NCBI RefSeq assembly: GCF_008122525.1
Contig: NZ_VSRV01000001.1
Span: 682,001 to 746,000, forward strand
DNA length: 64,000 nt
Direction of reading: 5' to 3'
From: Marinomonas sp. IMCC 4694
Lineage (GTDB): Bacteria; Pseudomonadota; Gammaproteobacteria; Pseudomonadales; Marinomonadaceae
Position 1 is the first letter of the stretch, and every line of letters starts with the position of its first letter. This document shows positions 35,076-43,608 of the stretch, one piece after another. The notes under the pieces are model-generated. The model was given only the letters and a program-made list of their open reading frames with translations. It was not told the DNA's origin and searched no databases. The translations under genes were made by a program, and so were the position numbers.

Positions 35076-35458
35076 CAAATGCAGTTCGCAGCATTCAAAC
35101 TCAGCGCCTAATGACCATTGGTGCGCTTGGTTTGATGGCGTTAATGATTTCGGAGCCCTCATTTGCGGGCACCGGTGGTGATGCTTTCACCGATGTGTGG
35201 GATACCCTAAAAGATTGGACCCAAGGTACTTTGGGACGGATCGTAGCGGGAGCCATGGTTCTGGTGGGTATTGTGGGCGGTATCGCTCGCCAAAGCTTGA
35301 TGGCTTTTGCTCTGGGCATTGGTGGCGGTATGGGTCTCTACAACACACCAACAGTCGTTGAAAGTGTTATGTCTGCAACCTTACCTGTTGTTGCCAGCAC
35401 TCAAGAAGTTATTGGTACAACAGTTCCAGCAATCAGCGCCGTTTTACTGGGCACCTGA
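35072..35458 (+). CDS. traA: Conjugative pilin precursor TraA
   Basis: 128 residues. A long signal peptide (LMTIGALGLMALMISEPSFA, cleavage likely after SFA near residue 32) precedes a mature part with two hydrophobic helices (IVAGAMVLVGIVGGIA and the following LMAFALGIGGGMGLYN), the shape of F-type pilins. It makes the pilus that contacts recipients. It is the last gene of the traL operon, followed by a strong terminator, and marks the left side of hotspot HS2. Confidence 0.9.
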   Translation: MTNAVRSIQTQRLMTIGALGLMALMISEPSFAGTGGDAFTDVWDTLKDWTQGTLGRIVAGAMVLVGIVGGIARQSLMAFALGIGGGMGLYNTPTVVESVMSATLPVVASTQEVIGTTVPAISAVLLGT

Positions 35459-35499
35459 ATGTGAACCACAGTAGGCAGTTCACTTAAGGTAATCAAACT

Positions 35500-35545
35500 A
35501 GGTCTACACAACATCGGGTTATTGGTGATGTTGTGTAGACCTTTT
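35500..35545 (+). terminator. Terminator after traA
   Basis: AGGTCTACACAACATC (35500-35515) and GATGTTGTGTAGACCT (35527-35542) form a perfect 16-bp stem with an 11-base loop, followed by TTTT. It lies 42 bases after the traA stop and would end the traLEKBVA transcript before the HS2 cargo. Confidence 0.88.
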
Positions 35546-35588
35546 CATTTCAGCGACGCCACATTAACGAACTTGGTTTACAGTATTT

Positions 35589-35644
35589 GGTATATTAATA
35601 CCTAAAATGTTAAAATCCCTATCGTAATAAACTATATGGTTTAT
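35589..35644 (+). promoter_or_regulatory. Inverted repeats upstream of the second abiEi (candidate operators)
   Basis: GGTAT-N4-ATACC lies at 35589-35602 and ATAAAC-N6-GTTTAT at 35627-35644. The second overlaps an upstream in-frame ATG at 35636, which argues that translation begins further down at 35678. As for the first pair, AbiEi would bind here, but the repeat sequences differ completely from those at 4215-4305. Confidence 0.5.
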
Positions 35645-35677
35645 ACTGTTCGTGATATTCATACTTTGGGTGTTAAA

Positions 35678-36469
35678 ATGTCATCTAAAATAAACTGGCT
35701 TGTTGCTCATACTTCTCCTGGTGCGCTAGTACTTCAGCAATGGCTGACTGAAAACGGCGTGAGCTACTCGTTGGCTCAAAAGTACGCTCAGAACGGTTGG
35801 CTAAAGAAGCTTAGTTCTGGTGTGTACTATCGTCCAAATGCGCAGGGCGATATAAAGCCAACTTGGGTTGATGCCATTCAAGCATTGGATGTGCAATTGG
35901 GCGTTTCAGTTCATTTGGCTGGATTGAGCAGCTTAACTCACCAGGGACTGAGTCACTATTTACAGCTGAACAAAGAGCAAGTTTGGATTTGCGTTAAAAA
36001 CAAGTCGTCCTTACCGAAATGGTTTCGTGAATTCCCTTATCAGAATTGGTTTTACTGTGGAAACCATAAGCTTGAAGTGAATCCCGAGAAAGATTTGAAA
36101 AGGATCACGGTCAAAGAGAAAGAACTCACTGTCAGCTGTGCAGAACTTGCTGCCTATGAAGTGGTAGACGCGATTGGAAAGCTGATTTCATTTGAGCATG
36201 TCGCAGAATTATTTCAGGGTTTAGTCAATCTTAGCCCTAGAAAAGTACAAGATATTCTTGAACGAAGCAGCTCTGTTCAGGCAAACCGAATATTTCTATT
36301 TCTGGGTCGATACTACGATCACCAGTGGGTCAATCGCGTAGATGAAACAAGAATTAAATTGGGTGCAGGAAAGCGGCAGGTTGTCGAAAAAGGACGTTTT
36401 GATGAGCGATATCAAATCACAGTGCCAGAGATATTAAGCGTCAAAAAAGGTGAACAACATAATGGATAA
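35678..36469 (+). CDS. AbiEi-like antitoxin (copy 2, HS2)
   Basis: 263 residues from ATG 35678 (277 from 35636). The N-terminal winged helix (VLQQWLTENGVSYSLAQKYA then KKLSSGVYYRP) is followed by the AbiEi domain with FQGLVNLSPRKVQDILERSS. It neutralises the AbiEii toxin encoded next. The start is chosen because the upstream ATG lies inside an inverted repeat and neither has a strong ribosome site. It sits between traA and dsbC, the classical hotspot HS2. It shares VNLSPRK and general layout with copy 1, but the rest is well diverged. Confidence 0.85.
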   Translation: MSSKINWLVAHTSPGALVLQQWLTENGVSYSLAQKYAQNGWLKKLSSGVYYRPNAQGDIKPTWVDAIQALDVQLGVSVHLAGLSSLTHQGLSHYLQLNKEQVWICVKNKSSLPKWFREFPYQNWFYCGNHKLEVNPEKDLKRITVKEKELTVSCAELAAYEVVDAIGKLISFEHVAELFQGLVNLSPRKVQDILERSSSVQANRIFLFLGRYYDHQWVNRVDETRIKLGAGKRQVVEKGRFDERYQITVPEILSVKKGEQHNG

Positions 36470-37400
36470 AGATAGCCCATATTACAAACAGGTTTCCTTG
36501 CTCATAAGAATGCTTCCTGTGGTAGCAACAGAGACGGTTTTTGCACTTAAAGGTGGCACCGCCATTAATTTATTTGTGAGAGATTTTCCTCGGTTATCTG
36601 TAGATATTGATCTTGCTTATCTTCCACTTGAACCAAGAGATGAGGCTTTGATTAATGTCAGGGCTGCATTGCAGCGCATTACAGACAGAATCAATACTCA
36701 ACCAGATATCAGAGCGGCATTTCAGGATAATAAAGCTGATGAACTGAGAATAGTTGTATCAAGTCCGGTTGCGACGATCAAAATTGAAGTGTCGCCCGTC
36801 GCCAGAGGTACATTGCATAGTGCAGAAATAATGCCAGTTCAAGAGTCTGTTGAAGACGAGTTTGGTTATGCTGAGATTCAGGTAGTCAGTCTTCCCGATC
36901 TGTATGGTGGAAAATTGTGTGCTGCAATGGATCGCCAACATCCTCGCGACTTATTTGATGTGCGTATGTTACTTGGCAGTGAAGGGATTTCGAGAGAGAT
37001 TTTGGTGGGTTTTTTAACCTATACATTAAGTCACCCTCGGCCTATTAATGAAGTCATGTCGCCAAACTGGCAGCCTCTGAATGAGAAATTTCAGGCAGAA
37101 TTTGACGGAATGACTTTTGAAAAAGTTGAATGCGAAGACTTAGCCTCTGTTAGGTATACGATGTTAACTTCGCTGCAAAAACATTTCACAGAAAGGGATC
37201 ATGCCTTCCTCATGTCATTCAAAAGAGGGCTACCTGACTGGACATTGTTTGACTATCCTAATGCAGCAGACTTGCCAGCGATTCGTTGGAAGTTGCAGAA
37301 CATTAACAAATTGGCAAAGAATCAAGCAAAACATCAAGAGCAATTAGATAAATTGAAGCAAGTGCTTGATGATTGGCTTGTTAACGCAAACGTCGAGTAA
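36462..37400 (+). CDS. AbiEii-like nucleotidyltransferase toxin (copy 2, HS2)
   Basis: 312 residues. FALKGGTAINLFVRDFPRLS followed by VDIDLAYLPLEPRDEAL holds the nucleotidyltransferase GGT and DxD residues; LPDLYGGKLCAAMDRQHPRD then LFDVRMLLG is the second family block. ATG 36462 (MDKDSPYYKQVSLLIRMLP) is preferred to 36450 and follows AAAAAGGTGA. It overlaps its antitoxin by 8 bases, tighter than in copy 1 (8-base gap). In the first 60 residues it is far more like copy 1 than the two antitoxins are like each other. Confidence 0.88.
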   Translation: MDKDSPYYKQVSLLIRMLPVVATETVFALKGGTAINLFVRDFPRLSVDIDLAYLPLEPRDEALINVRAALQRITDRINTQPDIRAAFQDNKADELRIVVSSPVATIKIEVSPVARGTLHSAEIMPVQESVEDEFGYAEIQVVSLPDLYGGKLCAAMDRQHPRDLFDVRMLLGSEGISREILVGFLTYTLSHPRPINEVMSPNWQPLNEKFQAEFDGMTFEKVECEDLASVRYTMLTSLQKHFTERDHAFLMSFKRGLPDWTLFDYPNAADLPAIRWKLQNINKLAKNQAKHQEQLDKLKQVLDDWLVNANVE

Positions 37401-37503
37401 TTCGTTTATAACAAACCTCAACGAGCTATAAGCCCCCTAGTTAGATTGCGATTTCTTCAATCTATCTAACCGAGTCCACATAGGACAACTGCATAGACTG
37501 GAG

Positions 37504-37524
37504 CCTCGATTTACATTAACGAGG
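37504..37524 (+). promoter_or_regulatory. Hairpin over the dsbC ribosome binding site
   Basis: CCTCG (37504-37508) pairs with CGAGG (37520-37524), so GAGG, the likely Shine-Dalgarno, is in the stem. A second imperfect stem built on GTTAGATTG / CAATCTATCTAAC lies just upstream near 37440-37470. Confidence 0.5.
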
Positions 37525-37531
37525 ACTTCTC

Positions 37532-38224
37532 ATGCGAAAACTATCTCCAATCATTCTGGCGCTTGCGCTGTCTCCTTTGGTTCAAGCTGAACCTGTGTCT
37601 GAAGTGTCGCCCGTTGGCAAAATTGACGGCATGGTTTCTTTACCTGTCACGGGTATGAAAGCGGTCGAAAGCAATGGCCGTATTGTTTTCATGTCAGACA
37701 GTGGCCGGTTCGTCATTGATGGCACGCTCTATGATGCCTGGTCCAAAAAGCCGCTTACCAGCCTTGAAGAAATTCGTGAAGCGGGGAACACGCTGGACTT
37801 AAGTCGTCTTGGCTTAAAAATGGATGATTTGAACCCACTGACGCTGGGCGAAGGCAAAAAGAAAGTGGTGGTCTTTGTTGACCCACGATGCCCGCACTGC
37901 CATGAGCTTTTGAAACAAGCTTTACCGTTAACCAAAGAATACACCTTCCAAATACTCCCTGTGCCAGTGCTTGGTCCTGATTCAGAGCGTCAGGTTCGCC
38001 AGCTTGGCTGTGCGCGTGACAAAAAAGCGGCCACCGATGCATTGCTGAATGGTCGAATTAGTAACTTAGAGCAGGATGATGCCTGCAACTTAGAGCCAAT
38101 GCAGCGTACCTTGGTGACGGCTCAAATCCTGGGCATTCAAGGTGTGCCTTTCATTGTCGCCAATGATGGTCGCATCAGCCGAGGCCGTCCTTATGATCTT
38201 TCTGCTTGGTTGGAGGGGCGTTAA
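37532..38224 (+). CDS. dsbC: DsbC-type periplasmic disulfide isomerase of the transfer system
   Basis: 230 residues. A signal peptide (LSPIILALALSPLVQA) precedes an N-terminal dimer domain and a thioredoxin domain with the active site VDPRCPHCHELLKQA (CPHC at about 120-123) and the cis-Pro loop GVPFIVANDG. It isomerises disulfides in the periplasm, and the very Cys-rich TraN and TraU encoded downstream are obvious clients. It starts the dsbC-traC-traN operon and its stop overlaps the traC start by one base. Confidence 0.92.
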   Translation: MRKLSPIILALALSPLVQAEPVSEVSPVGKIDGMVSLPVTGMKAVESNGRIVFMSDSGRFVIDGTLYDAWSKKPLTSLEEIREAGNTLDLSRLGLKMDDLNPLTLGEGKKKVVVFVDPRCPHCHELLKQALPLTKEYTFQILPVPVLGPDSERQVRQLGCARDKKAATDALLNGRISNLEQDDACNLEPMQRTLVTAQILGIQGVPFIVANDGRISRGRPYDLSAWLEGR

Positions 38225-40623
38225 TGAAAGCCTCTCTGTATTCAGGGCAACGCGCTTCAGAGCTCTTGCCAGTATTGGCCTATTCAGACGATGAGCAACT
38301 GTTTTTCATGGAAGACCAAAGTGTTGGCTTTGGTTTTCTATGTGACCCATTGCCGGGTGGTGATGAGTCTGTTGCAGACAGGGTTAATGTTCTACTTAAC
38401 AACGACTGGCCAAAAGACACTTTGCTGCAATTTGGCCTGTACGCATCCCCTGATATTCAAACCGACCTTCAGCGCATGATGGGCTTACGGCATCGTCAAT
38501 CCGATCCATTGCTTAGGGCGTCGATACGCAAACGTGCGGATTTCCTCGATGGGGGCACGGTTCAACCGATAGAAGAATCGACCCAGACTCAGGTACGCAA
38601 CTTTCAACTGATCGTCACCTGCAAATTGCCTTTGGAAAGTCCTATACCGACGGAGCGTGAGTTGAGTCGAGCATCCGCGCTTCGGGCTTCTTTCTCGCAA
38701 GCGCTGGCAACGGTTGGTTTTCGCGTCACTGAGATGACTGACCGAAACTGGCTCGCGGCATTAAGTGCGCAGCTTAACTGGGGAAAAGATGCTTCCTGGC
38801 GCAATCCATCACCAATCCGCAGTGAGGCAGATAAACCACTTCGAGAGCAAGTGTTGGATTATGACCGAGCTATCAAGGTGGATAGCCAAGGTCTGATGCT
38901 GGGTGATTACCGAGTTAAAACCTTATCGTTTAAGCGCTTGCCTGAGCGGATCTGGTTTGGTCATGCCGCAAGTTTTGCGGGCGATATGATGACGGGCAGT
39001 CGCGGTTTACGCGGAAGCTTTTTGCTGAATGTCACCATTCACTTTCCTTCAGCTGAGGCGATGCGATCTCGTCTAGAGACGAAGCGTCAATGGGCGGTCA
39101 ATCAGGCCTATGGCCCGATGCTCAAGTTTGTGCCGGTGCTTGCAGCCAAGAAAAAGGGATTTGATGTTCTTTTTGAAGCCTTGCAAGAAGGTGATCGTCC
39201 TATTCGGGCAAACATGACCTTAACGCTGTTTTCACCAACTGAAGAAGCGTCCATCAGCTCTGTTTCAAATGCTCGAACTTATTTCAAAGAACTCGGATTT
39301 GAGCTGATGGAAGACAAGTACTTCTGTTTGCCCATTTTCCTGAATGCCTTGCCATTTGGTGCTGACCGCCAAGCGATGAACGACTTGTTTCGATTCAAGA
39401 CCATGGCGACACGGCATGTGATCCCTCTGTTGCCTTTGTTTGCGGATTGGAAAGGCACTGGCACGCCGGTGATTAACTTTGTTTCCCGTAATGGCCAGAT
39501 CATGAGTGTGTCCCTTTATGACTCGGGCAGTAATTACAATTGTTGCATCGCGGCGCAATCGGGATCGGGTAAGTCATTCCTGGTGAACGAAATCATCTCC
39601 TCCTACTTATCTGAAGGCGGGCAATGCTGGGTGATTGATGTTGGCCGCTCTTATGAAAAGCTGTGTGAAGTCTATGACGGTGAGTTCTTACAGTTCGGGC
39701 GAGACAGTGGCATTTGCTTAAATCCGTTTGAAATCGTTGAGGACTATGACGAAGAAGCGGATGTGTTGGTTGGGTTATTGGCCGCAATGGCCGCACCTAC
39801 GCAGTCATTAACCGATTTTCAGATGGCAAACCTAAAGCGTCAGACCCGTGAACTGTGGGAGAAAAAAGGTCGTGCCATGTTGGTTGATGATGTGGCAGAG
39901 GCCTTGAAAAATCACGAAGACCGACGTGTGCAAGACGTGGGTGAGCAGCTCTATCCGTTTACGACACAGGGCGAATATGGCCGATTCTTTAATGGCCACA
40001 ACAATATTCGCTTCAAAAACCGTTTCACCGTTCTGGAGTTAGAAGAGCTTAAGGGGCGTAAGCATCTACAACAAGTAGTGTTGCTTCAGCTTATCTACCA
40101 AATCCAACAAGAGATGTACTTAGGTGAGCGGGATCGTCGCAAGATTGTGTTCATTGACGAAGCTTGGGATCTGCTGACTCAAGGTGATGTCGGTAAGTTC
40201 ATTGAGACGGGTTACCGTCGATTTCGAAAATATGGCGGCAGTGCTGTAACGGTAACGCAGTCGGTCAACGATTTGTATGACAGCCCAACAGGTAAAGCCA
40301 TCGCTGAAAACTCGGCCAATATGTACCTGCTTGGCCAAAAAGCTGAAACCATCAACGCGCTCAAAAAAGAAGGCCGCTTGCCACTAGGTGAAGGCGGCTA
40401 TGAATACCTGAAAACGGTTCATACCGTCACGGGTGTCTATTCCGAAATTTTCTTTATTACCGAGATGGGCACCGGGATTGGCCGCCTCATCGTCGATCCG
40501 TTTCACAAGCTGTTGTACTCGTCCCGTGCAGAAGATGTAAACGCGATTAAACAGTTAACGCGCAAAGGCCTTTCTGTTGCTGATGCCATCTCTCAGTTGT
40601 TGAAGGAGCGAGGCTATGAATAA
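38224..40623 (+). CDS. traC: Type IV secretion ATPase TraC
   Basis: 799 residues, VirB4-like. Walker A is CIAAQSGSGKSFLVNE (about 440-455) and Walker B KIVFIDEAWDLLTQG (about 638-652), followed by AVTVTQSVNDLYDSPTGKAI. The N-terminal half is the TraC-type non-catalytic domain. It powers pilus assembly at the cytoplasmic face. The ATG at 38224 follows GGAGGGG and shares a base with the dsbC stop; a frame to 38206 would add six residues. It overlaps the next gene by 8 bases. Confidence 0.95.
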   Translation: MKASLYSGQRASELLPVLAYSDDEQLFFMEDQSVGFGFLCDPLPGGDESVADRVNVLLNNDWPKDTLLQFGLYASPDIQTDLQRMMGLRHRQSDPLLRASIRKRADFLDGGTVQPIEESTQTQVRNFQLIVTCKLPLESPIPTERELSRASALRASFSQALATVGFRVTEMTDRNWLAALSAQLNWGKDASWRNPSPIRSEADKPLREQVLDYDRAIKVDSQGLMLGDYRVKTLSFKRLPERIWFGHAASFAGDMMTGSRGLRGSFLLNVTIHFPSAEAMRSRLETKRQWAVNQAYGPMLKFVPVLAAKKKGFDVLFEALQEGDRPIRANMTLTLFSPTEEASISSVSNARTYFKELGFELMEDKYFCLPIFLNALPFGADRQAMNDLFRFKTMATRHVIPLLPLFADWKGTGTPVINFVSRNGQIMSVSLYDSGSNYNCCIAAQSGSGKSFLVNEIISSYLSEGGQCWVIDVGRSYEKLCEVYDGEFLQFGRDSGICLNPFEIVEDYDEEADVLVGLLAAMAAPTQSLTDFQMANLKRQTRELWEKKGRAMLVDDVAEALKNHEDRRVQDVGEQLYPFTTQGEYGRFFNGHNNIRFKNRFTVLELEELKGRKHLQQVVLLQLIYQIQQEMYLGERDRRKIVFIDEAWDLLTQGDVGKFIETGYRRFRKYGGSAVTVTQSVNDLYDSPTGKAIAENSANMYLLGQKAETINALKKEGRLPLGEGGYEYLKTVHTVTGVYSEIFFITEMGTGIGRLIVDPFHKLLYSSRAEDVNAIKQLTRKGLSVADAISQLLKERGYE

Positions 40624-40963
40624 GTCCACGCTTTGGCCATTTATGGCCTCTATTACTTTGTCTATTGCTGGTAGCGGTTTAATGACCAGCTGGCTCTTAA
40701 TGAAAACACTCGAACCCATCCACAGCCAGTTGGCGTTAAGTACGCCCATTGCAGTCGTGGATTTTGGGGAGGCGGTGTTGTCACTGGGTCCTAATGCCAG
40801 CGAACAAGACATCGAATCCAGGTTGCTTCAGACCAATCAGCAAATTGAAAAGCTAAAAGCAGCCGGTTTTATCGTGCTGGATGCCCAAGCGGTGGTGGGT
40901 GCTGATGATTCCGTATTTGTGCCAGTAGGCTCAAAGGAGGTGTCTCATGCAGATACTCCGTAA
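40616..40963 (+). CDS. TrbI-like type F transfer protein
   Basis: 115 residues with one N-terminal membrane helix (FMASITLSIAGSGLMTSWLL) and a periplasmic part holding a predicted helix (SEQDIESRLLQTNQQIEKLK). Small membrane proteins like this (TrbI of F) influence pilus outgrowth and retraction. Identification rests on size, topology and position between traC and trhF. It overlaps both neighbours (8 and 17 bases), so translation is probably coupled. Confidence 0.7.
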   Translation: MNKSTLWPFMASITLSIAGSGLMTSWLLMKTLEPIHSQLALSTPIAVVDFGEAVLSLGPNASEQDIESRLLQTNQQIEKLKAAGFIVLDAQAVVGADDSVFVPVGSKEVSHADTP

Positions 40964-41459
40964 AAGAATGCCTTGGCGGCCATACCTCATCCGGTTGACT
41001 GTTCTTGCGTTAATCATGGCCTTGGTAGGCACCTACGCCATGATGCGCTACCGAATAGGTATTGATACCCAGCAAGAGCGCTGCCTGCCTGATACCACGG
41101 TGTATCTGATTGACCTATGGAATAAAGAGCCCGTTAAGGATGGTTTGTATGCCTTCCACTCAAAAGGACTCGCTCCGTTATATAACGACGGTACTCGGAT
41201 GCTGAAACGCCTAACAGGGATGCCTGGGGATGAAGTCAAGGTGACGCCTGAGCATGTGCTGGTGAACGGTGCTGAAGTCTCAACCGGCATGGCATTAGCC
41301 CAGCGTCTTGGTGTAGCGGAATCACAATTTAGCCGCTCATTGACGCTGCAAGAAAACGAATATTGGTTTTCCGGCGAGGCTGCAACGAGTTTCGACTCCC
41401 GTTATTGGAATGCAGTTAAGCGCGAGCAGATTGTCGGTCGCGCTTGGCCGCTTTGGTAG
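40947..41459 (+). CDS. trhF: TrhF/TraF-type signal peptidase-like protein (S26 family)
   Basis: 170 residues: a membrane helix (LIRLTVLALIMALVGTYAMM) then an S26-like domain with MLKRLTGMPGDEVKVTPEHV, the Lys-containing box B of signal peptidases, and a C-terminal SFDSRYWNAVKREQIVGRAW box. The nucleophile Ser expected after the helix is not obvious; the region reads IGIDTQQERCLPDTTVYLID, with a Cys near the place. It may process pilin or act as an inactive relative. It overlaps the preceding gene by 17 bases and precedes traW by 10. Confidence 0.8.
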   Translation: MQILRKRMPWRPYLIRLTVLALIMALVGTYAMMRYRIGIDTQQERCLPDTTVYLIDLWNKEPVKDGLYAFHSKGLAPLYNDGTRMLKRLTGMPGDEVKVTPEHVLVNGAEVSTGMALAQRLGVAESQFSRSLTLQENEYWFSGEAATSFDSRYWNAVKREQIVGRAWPLW

Positions 41460-41469
41460 GAGGTGGAAG

Positions 41470-42594
41470 ATGAGAAGACTATGCCTCTTATTTTTGTTGG
41501 TTGCTCCATTGGCTTGGGTTCAAGTGTCCTGGGCACAAGAGCCTTATCCGTTGTCTGATGAGGACAAAAAGATCGTCGAAATGAGCCGCAGCATTTTACA
41601 AAGTGCTGTGGATGGTTCATCTGAATTTATCGAGCCTTTTTCACCGATTGAACAACCTGCGTCGCTCAAACACGACGATGAATGGTTGATATTTGCGTCG
41701 TCCTCATTGGGGGATTCGTCACTGAAGCAACTATTTAAAGAGGCCAGTGTTACCGGTGCTATTGTGTTGTTTCGGGGAATTCCTGAAGGAAAGACCTTGG
41801 GGGCGGCTATCCGTGATTGGCATACCCTGATGGCGGGACTTGATCCTGTTCCTCAGGTTCGAATCGATCCGAAAGCCTTTGTGCACTGGCGGGTGACTAG
41901 CGTGCCTGCCATTTTTCGCATAGACGATGACAAGGTGACTGCAAGTGCACTAGGGGTTTACAGCAAGGACTGGTTGCAACGCCAAATTGAAACCGGCAAT
42001 ACCGGTTCATTGGGTCAACGCGGTCCGATTCATTCGATTTTAGAACCGGATTTGATGCAAGTGGCGATGCAGCGATTACAGTCGATTGACTTGGGCGCAT
42101 TAAAGAAAAAAGCCATTGAGCGTTTCTGGTCTCGCCAAACATTCACTGACTTACCCAAAGCCACGCAGTATCGGATAAGAACGGTTGATCCAACCATCGT
42201 CATGCAGCGGCCACTATTGGATGCCAATGGCCGAACATTGATCCCAGCAGGAACGCGTATTAACCAGCTAAAAGCCTTGCCATTTACTCAGCAGCTCGTG
42301 GTGTTTAATGCGTCGAACGCTGAAGAAGTGGACGCAGTAGCGCATTGGCTTGAGGGCCAAGATAGGACGCTGCGCCGCATTACGCTTATCACCACGCAGC
42401 TCGACCGTGCTCAAGGTTGGAATAGCCTCAATGCGCTCGAAAAGACATTGGACAGTCCGGTTTATCTTCTCAATGCCTCGCTAAAGCAGCGCTTTGATTT
42501 GCAAGTCACCCCATCGTTTGTTCAAGCAAAGGGACTCGCGTTTGAAATAGAAGAAATTCCAGCAAAGGAGCTTGTTCATGAAAAAGCTCAATAA
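41470..42594 (+). CDS. traW: Type F conjugation protein TraW (with TrbC-like domain)
   Basis: 374 residues from the chosen start. A signal peptide (LCLLFLLVAPLAWVQVSWA) leads into a TraW region and a TrbC-like domain (LIFASSSLGDSSLKQLFKEA, about 78-97), which are separate proteins in F; the longer fused form is usual in SXT-type elements. It acts in the periplasm in pilus assembly. AGGAGG lies just before ATG 41470; the frame extends upstream to 41410 inside trhF. It overlaps traU by 17 bases. Confidence 0.9.
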   Translation: MRRLCLLFLLVAPLAWVQVSWAQEPYPLSDEDKKIVEMSRSILQSAVDGSSEFIEPFSPIEQPASLKHDDEWLIFASSSLGDSSLKQLFKEASVTGAIVLFRGIPEGKTLGAAIRDWHTLMAGLDPVPQVRIDPKAFVHWRVTSVPAIFRIDDDKVTASALGVYSKDWLQRQIETGNTGSLGQRGPIHSILEPDLMQVAMQRLQSIDLGALKKKAIERFWSRQTFTDLPKATQYRIRTVDPTIVMQRPLLDANGRTLIPAGTRINQLKALPFTQQLVVFNASNAEEVDAVAHWLEGQDRTLRRITLITTQLDRAQGWNSLNALEKTLDSPVYLLNASLKQRFDLQVTPSFVQAKGLAFEIEEIPAKELVHEKAQ

Positions 42595-43606
42595 TACGTA
42601 TCGTCTGTTGCGGACTCTCGTTGTCATGTTTGTCCTTGGCGCATCTATTCCTGCAAAAGCCGAACTGACCTGCCCAGACGCGGGGTTATTGTCGGGTAAG
42701 TTGCTGACGGATGTTTGCTGGTCATGCATTTTTCCTATCCGAGTTGCGGGTCTTCCTCTTGGCTCTGGCAGTGTCCCAAGCGGCGCATCAAACAAGTCAT
42801 TTTGCTTATGTGAAGACAACTTAGGTGTGCCAAGGCCAGGTATTGTTACCAGCATGTGGGAGCCAGCGCGTTTGATTGAACTGGTCAGAACGCCAGGTTG
42901 TTCGCCTTCCCTGGGAGGGATTCGTTTACCGTTAGGTGATAGACGACTGCAAGGTGGTCATGGCGAGGGTGAATACGACACCGGTGATCTTGCTTTCTAC
43001 CATTACCATTATTACGCCTTTCCGCTTTTGGTCATGCTCGATTTGTTCATGGATGGCAATTGCAATGCCGATGGTTACATGGACTTTGACTTGATGTATT
43101 TGTCGGAATTGGACCCAACATGGCTGAACGATGAACTGGCCTTTTTTACTCAGCCTGAAGCTGCTGCTGTTGCTAATCCATTGGCTATCTCTGCTTGTAC
43201 CGCTGACGCTGCTTCATCAACGCTTGGTAAACCCATCGACCAGTTGTTTTGGTGTGCTGGCAGTTGGGGCCATCTCTATCCGTTATCTGGCCACACCTTA
43301 GCCTTTGGTTCATTAGCAGAAAACACCAGCCATTTAGCGGCGCGTGCAATCGCGGCTCAACACAGGCGTGGTCTTGCAAGACGAACAATGGGGAACAGTG
43401 CGCTATGCCGACCTGTTATCGAACCCATGCTGCCGAAATCCCAATACAAGATGAGTATGTTCTTCCCTGTACCGGAAACTGAAAGTGCGCATGTCATCGG
43501 TGAAAGCACCATGAAATGGGGAGAGTGGCGAACGATCCCCGGTGCCGGTGAAGATGCTCTCTACATTTTGTGGCGCTGGCAAGACTGCTGTAACTCGGGA
43601 GGTTAA
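42578..43606 (+). CDS. traU: Type F conjugation protein TraU
   Basis: 342 residues with a signal peptide (LVVMFVLGASIPAKA) and many Cys (LTDVCWSCIFPIRVAG; FCLCEDNLG; WRWQDCCNSGG), typical of TraU, a periplasmic protein needed for DNA transfer more than for pilus formation. It probably depends on the DsbC encoded in the same operon. ATG 42578 follows AAAGGAG with good spacing. traN starts 2 bases after its stop. Confidence 0.93.
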   Translation: MKKLNNTYRLLRTLVVMFVLGASIPAKAELTCPDAGLLSGKLLTDVCWSCIFPIRVAGLPLGSGSVPSGASNKSFCLCEDNLGVPRPGIVTSMWEPARLIELVRTPGCSPSLGGIRLPLGDRRLQGGHGEGEYDTGDLAFYHYHYYAFPLLVMLDLFMDGNCNADGYMDFDLMYLSELDPTWLNDELAFFTQPEAAAVANPLAISACTADAASSTLGKPIDQLFWCAGSWGHLYPLSGHTLAFGSLAENTSHLAARAIAAQHRRGLARRTMGNSALCRPVIEPMLPKSQYKMSMFFPVPETESAHVIGESTMKWGEWRTIPGAGEDALYILWRWQDCCNSGG

Positions 43607-43608
43607 CC

